Shown here piece after piece: positions 47,586 through 58,930 of a DNA stretch of 64,000 bases. The notes under the pieces are model-generated. The model ran no database searches, had not been told where the DNA came from, and saw only the letters and a program-made list of their open reading frames with translations. The DNA comes from Carettochelys insculpta (lineage: Eukaryota > Chordata > Testudines > Carettochelyidae), in the NCBI RefSeq assembly GCF_033958435.1, contig NC_134160.1:14743001-14807000 (forward strand). The letters run 5' to 3'. The translations under genes and the position numbers were made by a program. Within the stretch, counting starts at the first letter, position 1, and every line of letters begins with the position of its first letter.

Positions 47586-50496
47586 CATCTTGCACATGAT
47601 TCACCCATTGTGATCATCCCGGAAGATGTGATCTTCTGCTGGTGGGCTTGTAACTGACCTAACCCATGCACAGAGCAGGCACCCAGGTACCTAATGTCAG
47701 GTGTACTATAAGCCATTGCTCTGCATGAACCTCCCCCTCAGTATGCAGGTGCCACAGTGGCAAGTGAGCTTTCGGGCAATCCCATGTCTTTGGGCCACAG
47801 AAGAGACAGAGTGCGAGAAGGGGATCATGCATCATCAGTATGAGAAAAGTGGGCCCAATTCATGGCTTCCCTTGGTCACCTGCACTTCTGGCTGCCAGTC
47901 TGGTAATATTTGCAAATCAGGCATTCCAGCACGTGCGCCAGAACTTCCCCTGCTACACACACACCGTCTTCCTCTTCCCTGTAAGGCCCATCCCCTACCC
48001 TGCCTCCTCTCCTCCCCATATCTTCCCTCAAGACCCAGCCCCCACCTGCTCCTCTTCCCACTGGCTCCCATCTCTTGCTCCTTCCACCTCCCATCCCCAC
48101 TGCCAAAGTCAAGAGGGACTTAAATGCTGCACCTGGGCTGGGAGCTACAACTGCCCAAGGCAGGTTGGAGGAAGTCCCAGCTGAGCAGGGGCTGGTGCAA
48201 GTGGTTACTCAGGGTCTCTCTGACTGCAGTAAACAGACTTCCCTTGTCTGGGCAAAAGATCTGACTGGATGTGGTCAGGCACCTTTAGACTTGACTCTTT
48301 ATGGGTGAAAATTGGGCCCAGTCACTTGAGCCAGAGAACACCCCCACTGTGGGGTCTTTGCAGTGACAAAGGCTAGCGTAAGCAGGGTGCTTTCCTCAGC
48401 TGGGACATCTGGTTGAACAGAAATCCTGGTAGCTGTGGTGGTACCATTGGCCAGGCTGTTGACAGCTTGGTTGGCAGCACAATGCAGTGGGGCTGGCAGG
48501 CTCCCTGCTAGCCTCTGTATCACATGGCTTCCCAGAAAGCAGCAGTATGGCCCCACTTTGGCTCCTACTCATAGGAGCAGATGGGGGCTTGGCACACTGC
48601 TCCCACTGGCGAGGAACCACAGCCAATGGGCGCTGCAGGGGTGGCGCCTGTGGAAGGGGCAGCCTGTGGAGCCACCTGGCTTCCTCAACACATAGAAGCC
48701 AAACGGGGGCTCATGATGCCACTTTCGGAAGCTGCTTGAAATAAGCACTGCAGAGAACCTGAATCCCTGACCTCCTCCTGCACCTCAACTCCCTTCCCCA
48801 GCCCTTAGCCCCTTCTTCCGCCTTCTGACCCCCTTGGTTCCAGCCCAGGGCACCCTCCTGCACCCCAAGACCCTCCTTCCGAGCCCCACCCAGCATCATC
48901 CCATGCTTTGGAGGACCCTGTGGGACCCAGGGGACCTGGCAGCAGTAGCAGGGGTTAAGCTCACCCCCACACTCACCTGCAGTGAGTGATCCAGACCCAG
49001 CTGGCTTGGGGGAAGGGTGGAGTGGGGACAGGGCAGCATGGAGCAGGGGCAGGAAGAGTTGAGGTGGGGATGGAGCAGAGACCAGGTGATCCAGCTGCGC
49101 GGGGATGGCACTGGCCCTACCCCAGGGCCCACACCCCCAGCCAGAACTCTAACTCCTCCTGTCCCCCACCGCCTGAACCAGCCAGTGGAGATGAGAAAGT
49201 AAATGAGGGTGGGAAGAGCAAGCTACAGAGAAAGGAGAGAATGAGTGAGAAGAGTGGGGCATCTGAGCAGGGGCAGTTCATGAGCGAGGGCCTGAGGGGA
49301 GTGGGGTAAGTGTGAGTAGGAAACCTTGCACAGGCCTCCGGGCAAGTGGCAATCCTAGGGCTGAGAGGGGATGCGGGATGCTGGAGGAAGCTACTTACAT
49401 CCACCCTCTGCTTTGCCCTGCCTGGCAGAGCTAGGAGCCTTCAAATCTTGATCTAGCAAGGCTTCGTTCAAGCACACTTCCCTGGAGCGTTGGGCAGACT
49501 TCTATCGTACCAGCAAGTAAGTGTTGTAAATGGCAGGAAACATTAGCGCATCAGGCCACATTCAAAGAAAACACCAGAGGAGGTGTGACTCAGCTGCTTC
49601 TACAGCCAGCCTAACGGTCTAGGAGATGGTCTTGGCTTCTGCTTCAATCTTGGGGCAAAAGTGGAGAGGGGGTGAATGTTAGCCAGTGTGTCAGACAGAA
49701 GGGCAAAGTCCAGGATGGCCCCTGCTGGACCTCAGATATACGAATTCTCACTTAGAGGTCCTGAGTGCTATTTCCGCTCACTGGCAGCTACGGGTGCCTC
49801 AGGGGGCCTGTGTCTGTGCCCTTAGATGTCATTTGTGCTACAGACACCAATGTATAGTACCTGGGGCCAAACTCCTCACTGCAGGGCTGAAGAACCCATG
49901 ACCTGCAGGCTGGATCTGACCCATGGCTTGACTGCATACAGCCCTTGAAGCTTGGGGCTCAGCACCCCTCCCCTTTGCCTCATGCAGAGAGGAGCCTGGG
50001 CTGGTGATCCAATCCCATGGTGCCCCATGATGCCCCCCGCAGGGCTGGTGCTCTCGCACTGGCTCCCCAGTGCAGGAATGGGGAGCCCTGAGCCCTGCGG
50101 GCCAGAGTCAGGCAATCCAGGGCTGGATCAGGCCTGCAGACACTACTGTTGGGGAAAGGAAGCCACACACACATCCCCATCCTGCTCCACAGCAGCCCCA
50201 CCCCCACACACCCTGAACCCCTCATTTTGGTTCCACCTTGAGCTCCCAGAACAGTTAATCTGTCCTGTGGTAACCCCTGAACCTTGACCCTCCTCTTCTC
50301 TACCCCCAGCCTGTGGGGCTGGAGAATGAGGGGAGTCAGGTGTCTCAGTCAGGGGGCTACATCAGTGAGATTTTTATTTGTCATTTTTATGTGGCCCAAG
50401 CTGATTTTTCCATAGGTCGGTGGATCCTAAGCCTAAAAAAATGGTTCCCCACCTCAGCCCTAGTGCTTTGTGAGATGGTCTTTCCTTACAGTTATA

Positions 50497-51437
50497 ACAA
50501 GAAGTCCTGTGGCACCTTATAAACTAAGATATTTTGGAGCATAAGCTTTCGTGGGCGAAGACCCACTTTGTCAGATGCGTTGTGGGGGAGGGGTTCAGAG
50601 GAGGATTTAAAGAGGGTATCTCAGCAAAGAGGGGGCCAGAGCTGACAGTCTATTCAGTCAGGGGGGAAATGGCCCATTATCGAGAGTATACATCAAGAGA
50701 GGAGAAAACAAGTCAGATTAGTTGGGGGGATGTGGCCCATTGCCACATTCTAATGTGGAGTCAAAACAAAAAGCAGTCAAGCAGCACTTTAAAGACTAGC
50801 AAAATAGTTTATTAGGTGAGCTTCCGTGGGACAGACCCACTTCTTCAGACCATAGCCAGACCTGGTTTGAAGAAGTGGGTCTGTCCCACGATAGCTCACC
50901 TAATAAACTATTTTGCTAGTCTTTAAAGTGCTACTTGACTGCTTTTTGTTTTGATAGTGTATAGACTAGCACAGCTTCCTCTCTGTTACTATTCTAATGT
51001 GGAGGTGTGACTGTCAAGAGCAGAGAAACTGCTTTTGTAATGGGCCAACCACTCCCAGTCTCTGTTTAATCCTTGGAAGTGGTTGGCCCATCATAAAAGC
51101 AGCTTCTCTGCTCTGGATGTTCACAGCTCCACATTAGAATCTGACAATGGGCCACGTCCCCCTGCCTCGACTGATCTGACTTGTTTTCTCCACTCTTGAT
51201 GTATACTGCCGATAATGGGCCATTTCCACCCTGACTGAATAGACTTTGTCAGCTCTGGCTCTCCCTTTACTGAGACACCCTCTTTAAATACTCCGCTGAA
51301 CCTCCCCCCCACACACATCTGACAAAGCAGGTCTTTGCCCAGAAAAGCTTATGCTCCAAATTATCTGTTACTCTAAAATGTACCATAAGGCTACTTGTTG
51401 TTTTTGAAGATACAGTCTAACACGACTCCCTTTCTGA
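50497..51437. mobile_element. Large Penelope-like palindrome containing a nested inverted PLE
   Basis: The left antisense arm (AAGTCCTGTGGCACCTTATA .. CATAAGCTTTCGTGGGCG .. TCAGATGCG .. TCAGTCAGGGGGGAAATGG) is mirrored by the right sense arm (CATTTCCACCCTGACTGAAT .. ATCTGACAAAGCAGGTC .. AAAAGCTTATGCTCC). The centre lies near 51065, between GGGCCAACCACT and AGTGGTTGGCCC. The left arm keeps TTTCGTGGGC (hammerhead GAAA); the right has AAAA. A second inverted PLE interrupts the left half at 50761-50990. Confidence 0.8.
50761..50990. mobile_element. Inverted-dimer Penelope-like insertion, 14-bp TSD
   Basis: The left antisense arm (TCAAAACAAAAAGCAGTCAA .. CCACTTCTTCAGACC) and right sense arm (TTTGAAGAAGTGGGTCTG .. 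TATAGACTAGCACAGC .. CTGTTACT) are flanked by a perfect ATTCTAATGTGGAG at 50747-50760 and 50991-51004. The right arm has a 36-nt tail missing from the left. Core motifs: left CTGAAGA..GGAA, right TTGAAGA..GATA. Confidence 0.9.
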
Positions 51438-52194
51438 TACCTAAAGGGAGTTATGCCATGCAGTCACCAGCTGTCTCTGTGCTGTACTGAAAGCTCCATG
51501 AGTGGGACTTGTAGCTGGCCAGAGAGAAAAACAGGGTGTTTGATCTGTAGTTTCTCTCTGCTCTCCCTAGTAAATGCCTGATGCTTAAAAAGAACATGCT
51601 GGGGTTCCATAGGTATTGTAGACAAGACAAACCAGGGAAGATACGAGCTGCTGGTGGAGCGGAGTCTAAATAAGGGTGTTTGATTAAATTGTAAAAGAGA
51701 TTCATGATGCTGGACAGCCCTGGAGAAAGTGGAAGTTGCACTAACATTCTCTTTCTCTCTGAATTTAGCTAATTACAGGGTGACTCTAGCTCTAGACTGC
51801 AGTTCCGTCGAGGCCAGCCCTTGTGGGTGTCTCTGGTGGGGAGGTGTGGTCATCTCTGCTAGGGTTGCCACCTGTTCAGGTTTTTCAGGACTGTCTCTTT
51901 TTCCAGGTAGCCATGCTAATAAATCTGTCAGGGTGCTCAGAGCACGTGGCCAGCGTTCCAATTTCAGGAGCTCGGGATCATCCTGAGTGTGTTGGGTTCA
52001 TGTATCTCAGAGACAGGAACACTGACAGCTGCCTTCTCTCACTCTCTTCAGTTAGGCGTGTCTCAGATGAGACGCTCAAACTCCTCCTGCAGGAACGGGT
52101 GTCCAATCAGATGAGAAGAAAAGCAGCTTCACTGCATTCTGCTTCAAGATTTTTTATCTACAGACCCCAAAGAGCTCCTCAAAAGAAGTAAATA

Positions 52195-52620
52195 ACCCTG
52201 GTTTACAAATGGGGAAAATGAGGCATGGAAAGTTGAATCTACATGCCCGAGGTCACACTGCTGGTCACAGAAGCTGTGTCCTACACAGCAGGAGCTATTT
52301 TTGAGTTACATCAGTATCCTGAAATAGCTGCCCCATGTTATGCAACACCATTTTGAAATATTTTTCAAAATAATGGGCACGTTATTTTGACATTCCTATA
52401 CAGCTCATTACAGGAGGAGTAAAAGGATGCCTCAAAATAGTTCTTTATTTCATCATGTGGCACTGTTTAGACAGTGCCACATGCCCAAATAGCTTATTTG
52501 AAACCTGACTCAAAATGAGCTGCACAATTTGCATAGTGCAAATTATGCAGCTCATTTCAAGTTTAGACTGTCATGTACACAGAGCCAGAGTGAGCCACGG
52601 ATACAACCATTTAAGCTGAC
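52195..52620. repeat. MIR-like relic split by a MITE
   Basis: TTTACAAATGGGGAAAATGA, GGCATGGAAAGTTGAATC and GCCCGAGGTCACACTGCTGG match the antisense MIR order. The sequence is broken at about 52270 by a MITE (ACACAGCAGGAGC .. TCATGTACACAG) with mirrored arms such as AATTTGCATAGTGCAAATT. It appears to resume near 52580 with GAGTGAGCCACGG. Confidence 0.45.
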
Positions 52621-52982
52621 TGCAGCTGAGAGAATAATGGTTTTCTTTTGGTCCAAGAGCCAAATTTAACAAAAAAAAAAAAAAAGAGAAAAATCAGAAA
52701 AAAAATTTGGTGAGATTCTAGCCATAGCCACTTTGACTCTAAACAATTTTTATTCAGCTAGTTTCAGGTGTCTTCATCCTCTTTCAGGAGTGAGCAAGGA
52801 AGGTATAATTTTCAAAACAACTTGGCCATATTTGAACACAATATACTGTTTTGAAATGAAAAGGTAAAACTAAGCAGTTTCATGATGCTTAACATTCAAC
52901 ATTTTGGTTTTTCAATTTTAGATTTTTTGGCTATAACTATTCATCATATTTGATCCAAGTCTGTGAATTGTTCAAACCCTTT

Positions 52983-53558
52983 GGCTACATCTACACTTGC
53001 ATTCCTCTTTCAAAAGGGAAATCAAAAAAGCAAATGAGGCACTAATTTACATGCCTCATGCTTCATTTGCATAATGTCTTTTGAGAAGAGATTCTTTCAA
53101 AAGAAAAAAAGCAGTGTAGAATGGGCCCTTCTTCATGAAACAAAATGGCTATGTATACACTTGGCTAAAATTTTGAAATGGCCATGTCAATAGCCAAATC
53201 AGAGAATACCAATGAGGTGCAAAATGAATATTCAGCACCTCATTAGCATGCTGCTGGACGTGGCACTTCAAAAGTGCCATGGTTCACTGGTGCATGGCTC
53301 ATCTACACGGGGGTCCTTTGCAAAAGGACCCTGGAAATGTTGAAATCCCCTTTTTCCTATCAGGGTTCTTTCAAAGATGGGGTTTATTTTTGAAAGAACC
53401 CCATCTACACTGCTTTTTTTCTTTCAAAAGAATCTTTTCTGAAATGAGATTATGCAAATGAAGCATGAAGTATGTAAACCATTGTCTCATTTGCATTTTC
53501 AAATTTCCCTCATTTGCACTCCTCTTTGGAAAGAGGAATGAAAGTGTAGATGTAGTCC
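52983..53558. mobile_element. GTCTACACTTGCATTC-family MITE with a nested half MITE
   Basis: The outer termini GGCTACATCTACACTTGCAT and its mirror (GAATGAAAGTGTAGATGTAG) enclose mirrored arms. At 53148 a second terminus GGCTATGTATACACTTGGC starts a different MITE (CTCATTAGCATGCTGCTGG) lacking its right half, ending near 53361. Confidence 0.65.
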
Positions 53559-53640
53559 TTAGAGAGGTGCTGTAGCACACTACAACGGGGGAGGGTTACA
53601 AGCAGGCCAGAGGTATTCTGCACAAGCTGGGCCAGTCAGG

Positions 53641-54045
53641 GTGTGTGTCTACACTTGCATTCATCTTTCAAAAGAGGCACGCAAATGAAGGAAATCAAAA
53701 ATGCAAACGAGATGCATATTTGGCACCTCTTTTGCATATTCTTATTTCAAAATAACTTCTTTCGAAAGAAGAAAGCCAGTGTAGATGCTGTTCTTTCGAA
53801 AGTAAACCCCATTTTCAAAAGAATCCTTCTTCCCATTAAATAAAGAGAAGAAGGATTCTTCCGAAGATGGGATTTACTTTCGAAAAAGTAATGTCTACTT
53901 TGGTTTTCTTCTTTCGAAAGAAGCTCTTTTGAAATAAGAATATGTAAATAAGGTGCCAAATATGCAAATGTATGCCTCATTTGGATTTTCAATTTCCCTC
54001 ATTTGCATATATCTTTTGAAAGACGAATGCAAGTGTAGACGCACC
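53641..54045. mobile_element. Long palindromic MITE, GTCTACACTTGCATTC family
   Basis: The ends TGTGTGTCTACACTTGCATT and AATGCAAGTGTAGACGCACC enclose two nearly full-length mirror arms meeting near 53835 (AAGGATTCTT/AAGAATCCTT). TTCTTTCGAAAG motifs recur. No coding capacity. Confidence 0.78.
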
Positions 54046-54178
54046 AGGGTGAGCAGTAGTCAACCAGTGAGGGCCAGGCTGGGCCCTAGAAAAACTGAGG
54101 AGAATGCATTCTCAGCCTGACCAGCAAGTGTGAAGGATTTGGGTCCCAGTAAAGGACGAAAACCAGCAGCACCTGGAG

Positions 54179-54610
54179 GGTGAGTCTACGCAAGCTTTCT
54201 CCTTTTGGAAGGTGCATGTTAATGAGGGAGTTGGAAATATGCTAATGAGGTGCTCCATGAATATGCAGTGCATTATTAGCATAATGGCAGCCACAGCGAT
54301 CTGAAAGTTCCACTTTTGAATCACATGCCACCAGTATAGCTGGGGGGGTTCAAAATGACCCCCAGGACTTCAGAAGTCCCCTCTTCCAATTTGTTTTTGG
54401 AAGAAGGTGCTTTTGAAGACTGCAGGGTTGTTTTGAAAGACCCTGGGCTACATGGATGGCGTGTGATTCAAAATCGGCACTTTCAAATTGCTGTGGTGGC
54501 CATTATGCTAATGAGGTGCTGCATATTCATGGAAGTGCTTCATTAGCATGTTTTGAACTCCCTCATTAACATGCCCCTTCCAAAAGGAGGGGGCTTGTAT
54601 AGACTCATCC
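54179..54610. mobile_element. Palindromic MITE (GGNTGAGTCTAYRCAAGC ends)
   Basis: Left GGTGAGTCTACGCAAGC, right GCTTGTATAGACTCATCC. Mirror arms contain GGTGCATGTTAATGAGGGAG, ATGCTAATGAGGTGC and GGCACTTTCAAATTGC. Non-coding. Confidence 0.72.
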
Positions 54611-55095
54611 AGAGAAACCAGCTAGGAAGGTTTAGGAAAGCTGAAGAGAAGCTCAGCATTATACTTTGCAGGCTAGAGGCCTTGATACAAAACCCAAGAT
54701 GCAAGGGTAACAGGGAAGCAGCCCAGAGAGCAAGAGCAGTCAAGGGGACTGGAGAAGGGCAGAACTAGGTTGCTGCCAGAGAGTCACTGTGTTGGGATCC
54801 AGAGTAGTGGGTGGGACTGGCTCCCTGTACTGTGGCCTATACAGACTGCAGCTTGCCCTGGGGGGAGGACTATAATTTTCAGACTGCAGAACGGAGGACT
54901 GCTGATCCCCACAGAAGAGGGTGAAAGAGTGCTGGGCACTGCTGGAGGGCCATGTCCTGAAGAGGATGCCACCCTCCAGTGAACACCATGGATCTATAGG
55001 GGGCCGGAGGAGACACTGCAGCAGAGTGAGGATAGGAGAGACAATGGCCAGAAGGTGGCATGCTCCAGTGAGCAGATCTAATTCCTGGGGTAACC

Positions 55096-55470
55096 AGCAG
55101 GAATTAGAATTAGAATTAGATTGAGCCAAGTATGCAGACGAGCCCCTATAGTCACTAGTGACTATATGAGCAGGGGCTCATCTGCATACTTGGCTCAATC
55201 TAATTCTTGACCTTCCCCCCCACCAACCCCTCCACTCTCTGATTTGCTCACCTTGATTATCTTTTTCCGATTTGTCCTCCTTGCTTACTGCTTTTGGTTC
55301 TCTGTGCCTTAAATATTGAGTCTGTTCTGGTCTGGCTGTGGTCTGAAGAAGTGGGTCTATCCCACAAAAGCTCACCTAATAAACTATTTTGCTAGTCTTT
55401 AAAGTGCTACTTGAATGCTTTTTGTTTTGATAGTGTATAGACTAGCAAGGCTTCCTCTCTGTTACTAGAT
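55096..55470 (+). mobile_element. Penelope-like element with an inverted 5' stub
   Basis: A 110-bp near-perfect palindrome (TTAGATTGAGCCAAGTATGC .. TAGTCACTAGTGACTA .. GCATACTTGGCTCAATCTAA) leads into a sense PLE: GGTCTGAAGAAGTGGG, CCCACAAAAGCTCACC, TAGTCTTTAAAGTGC, GGCTTCCTCTCTGTTACT. The hammerhead GAAA is mutated to AAAA. The left arm is a short reverse copy of the element's 5' portion. Confidence 0.7.
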
Positions 55471-57184
55471 TAAAGATGCCTTTTGAACCCCACCATATTG
55501 CAAATCTTAAGGAGCCTACCTAATTTCCTGCACTATAGGGCAGTTACAGTGAACCAAATGCTGCTTGTCTCCAGCAAAACCAGCAGCAGAGCTCTGATAT
55601 CAGAGTGCATATTGAGCATTTCCTCACACCTTTAAAAAAGTCCCCAGTGTAATCCTGGCTCCACTGAAATCAACTAGGTTTTGTCCAAGTTCCATTGGAA
55701 GCTTGGGTCCTTTCTTATTTGGCACTTAGGTGGTGACTAATATTCCACAATGACTAGTGATTTCAAGTGCCTTGATTTGTGGGTGCATGCTCTGTGTTGT
55801 CTGAGAATCAGGCCTATTTAATGCATTTCATGTTGGACCCCTATAATTTCAGGTCCATAAAACCCATAGTTAGAGACATACCCAGCAGGGCGCAGAAACC
55901 GGGAAACTGATGCACACAAAAATTAACTGACTTGTCATATATCAAGTCAGAAGCCAAGTAAAAAATAGAACCTTGAACATCCCAGGCTCAGTGCACCATG
56001 GGAAAAAATCCTTGTGTAAAAACTCAGCAATAGATCCATATTAGCACACTAGATTCAAACTCCTTCAGACTTCAGGAAAGCTGTGATCCAGATCCTGACA
56101 TTAAGGATAGGGCCCAACTGCACTAACTTTTAAGATAGCAAACCACAAAGCCTGGTAGGTTTAAGGCAAGCCACATCAGTAGCAGAACTGATTCTAGGGG
56201 AATATTTTGTGCTTGAGTTTTAAAAAAAGAAGTGTAGTGCTGATTAAACTTCTTCCATTTCAAATTAGTTGCAAATGGAGATTTTATGTTTCTTCCCCCA
56301 TTTGAGGCCTTTTATTTTTTGGGGGGGTTCCTTCCCCACACCTTCCTCCAGACCAGTTTCTGGGCTCAAGAGATGGGTTCAAGAAGACCAAGTGTTTGCT
56401 GATCAAATAAAAAGCTCATTCATAATGTGAACCTGGCATCCCTGGGAAAGCATGTTTTCCTTTTGAAACCCCCTTGTCCTTTTAGAGGCAGACAGAGGCC
56501 TGCTTGTGTGCTGCACCATGTTGGACATACCATAACCAAACTTAGTTCACAACGTGTAAAAACAAATAGAAGCTGTGGCCCAGACTAAGCCATTGGCTTC
56601 AAATAGTCCAGCGCTGACTGAAAGACACTGAGTATTTGGCCTATGGATCCCAGAAATGGCATTATCCGAGGGGCCCTTTCAGCGGTCTGCATTCCAAAGC
56701 CTTCAGACACCTGGAGGGACAAATAGGGACATTTTGCTGGAAGCGCCGTGTGGTAGGAAGTCTGGCTGCAGAGAGGAAACAGCACTGTTTTTGTAGCCTA
56801 CGGATATACATTTGTACTCCTGTTTGGGGCCCTGTTACCGGTTTCTCCCTGGAAGGAATTAAAGGTGGGCTCTCTCAAGCAAAGGATGCTGCTGGACAGT
56901 GTTTGAATTAACAAAGTCTCAGCCCAGAGGCAGTACCCACCAAATTCTAAACAGATGCAGCCCTGCCTTGAAATCAGTATGAATTTTTCCCGTCAGGCCC
57001 ACGGTGAGACCCTAATGCCAGAATTCTTAGGCATGAGGGAAGTTTAAGTCAAAGAGCCATACCATGCTGCTGTCATTTAAATCAACATCACTGAGCCCAG
57101 CTGAACTCCTCTGGATTCACCCCAGCACTGAGGAGAGCGGAACCAGGTCAAACCCCATGAGGCACCTGGCCTCCTGCTCACATA
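55471..57184. other. Unassigned intergenic sequence
   Basis: No exon, repeat terminus or RNA gene recognised; short frames such as 56636-56911 have no domain. Confidence 0.5.
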
Positions 57185-57588
57185 GACCATGTCTATGCTA
57201 GCTCCCACCTCCTAAAAGGGGGATGCTAATGGGACACTTTGGGGTATGCTAATGAGGGACTGCAATGAATAGACACCTCGAAAGTGCCGCTTTCAATCAC
57301 GCACGGCTCATCTACACAGGGTCCTTTTCAAAAGGATCCCGCAGATGTCAAAATCCCCTTAGTCCTATTAGGTTATAGGACTAAGGGGATTTTGACATTT
57401 GTGGGGTCCTTTCGAAAAGGACCCCGTGTAGGCAAGCTGCACACAATTGAAAGCAGTGCTTTCGAAGTGTTGTGGCTGCCATTATGCTAATGATGCACTG
57501 CATATTCATTCCAGCTCCTCATTAGCATATCCCAAAGAGTCTCATTAGCATTCCCCTTTGAAAGAGGGGGTCTAGTGTAGACATAGAC
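57185..57588. mobile_element. Palindromic MITE (GACCATGTCTATGCTAG ends)
   Basis: The mirror arms meet near 57375: CCCCTTAGTCCTATTAGG / TATAGGACTAAGGGG. Outer pairs: GGGTCCTTTTCAAAAGGAT, ATGCTAATGAGGGACTG and GCTCCTCATTAGCATATCC. The right end is CTAGTGTAGACATAGAC. A 3-bp duplication is not exact. Confidence 0.75.
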
Positions 57589-57699
57589 ATTTATATGCAC
57601 CGTCTACTAAGGGTCCTGTGGCTGCACCACACTGTCAAGTAAATCACAGAAGTGGCAGGAGAGCTTCTGGCAAAGAGTCCCGAGACAAGAGCCAGACTG

Positions 57700-57830
57700 G
57701 CCACCCTGGCTTTCCAGATGAGGAAATGAGCTACAGAGAAATTAAACCACTTGTACAATTCTTGTGGGAAACCCAGGAGTAAGCTAAGAATTGGACAGAA
57801 GCCACTTGAGTCTTAGCTTGGTGCCTTAAT
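57700..57830 (-). repeat. MIR-like relic
   Basis: TTTCCAGATGAGGAAATGAG, CTACAGAGAAATTAAACCAC and GGGAAACCCAGGAG follow the antisense MIR order. Degraded. Confidence 0.4.
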
Positions 57831-58429
57831 TAAGGGGCTGCTAGAAACTCTGCTTTTGATGGTCACTCAATTTCCCCTTGACCCTGCTCTTGTTTAAGCA
57901 CATGGTCCCAGCCACACAGCAAAGTATTTTTTAAAGTCCCTGGTTGGCGTGTTCCCCAACATTCACTAATGCACCTGCATTCAGAGGCAGCCAAATAACA
58001 ATGTGACATCAGGATCCAAAGAAGCATCACACCATGCCTGGACAGCTGTAAATCTCCGTGAGATGCTGGCACTTAGCTCTGCCTCTCTAACCTCCTTCTG
58101 AAGTGAGTCCGGCTTTAGCTTTGTCTGCTGCTTGGAACTGATGAGGGCAAAAGAATCCTGCCTGTGCTTTCTTTGAATTAGAAAGACAAATGCATTTTTT
58201 TGTTCAGATGCGGTGGGAAAGGGCAGCTTGGGACAGTGCAATTGTTTTCAGCAGAAATGAGAGACTCCTGTAGTTACAGGGGTCTTTTTTCATCCTTACT
58301 GAAGCAGGCTGTAGTCCCCACTGGCTCAGTGTTTTAGCTGTGGAAGCCAAATTAATATTTAGACTCTGCCCTGGCAAAGAGGTCAATTTTTATTCATAGC
58401 TGCACTTACAGCTGAGGTTGTCATTAGTA

Positions 58430-58930
58430 TTTATTGTTTATATCACCATAGTGCCCAAGAACCCTAGTCCTGGCTGTCGTCCTAGGGGCTGTACAAACAT
58501 GGACCAAAAACATAGGAAGCCAGTGTAACCAGGGCTGAGTTGAACATGACGAACCTATTGGCTGTGGCTGCACTAGCACCCCACTTTCGAAAGAGGGATG
58601 CTAATGGGCACTGCCATGCATATGCAGTGACTTATTAGCATCTGCCGAAGTGGCTCATTAGCATCCTTTTGAAAGGTGGGTGCTAGCGTAGCCATGGCCA
58701 TTGACTCTTGAGGACTATTACTAGATACTTCCCCCAACATCAAGAGCAATGCACAAACACACCACGCGGGATGCCCTCTGCCCCAGAGAGCTAATAATTG
58801 AAACAGAAAAAGGGTGAGAGGGAGAGAGACCCAGAAAGCAAAGTGGCTTGACCTATGCCACAAGGCAAGCCAGCAGCAGAGCCACCACTAGAACACAGGT
58901 CTCAAGAGCACAAGCTCAGGGGTCCATCTG
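58430..58930 (-). repeat. MIR/CORE-SINE-like repeat containing a MITE
   Basis: GTATTTATTGTTTATATCAC, a CCTAGGGGCTGTACAAACAT region, GCCCCAGAGAGCTAATAATT, AAGTGGCTTGACCTATGCCA and AGAACACAGGTCTC follow the order of a widespread reptile CORE-SINE. Interrupted by the MITE at 58560-58699. Confidence 0.55.
58560..58699. mobile_element. 140-bp MITE with ATT duplication
   Basis: The ends GGCTGTGGCTGCACTAGC and GCTAGCGTAGCCATGGCC are flanked by ATT (58557-58559, 58700-58702). The mirror arms share TTAGCATC and CTTTCGAAAG-type motifs. It is the smallest complete copy of this terminus group here. Confidence 0.8.

Larger units (their letters stand above)
46853..50496. other. 5' flank of LAPTM5, largely unassigned
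   Basis: Apart from the ETS-like motifs and a CA repeat, I see no gene or intact repeat. The overlapping GC-rich frames at 47.7-50.3 kb on both strands have low-complexity composition and no domain. Confidence 0.5.
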
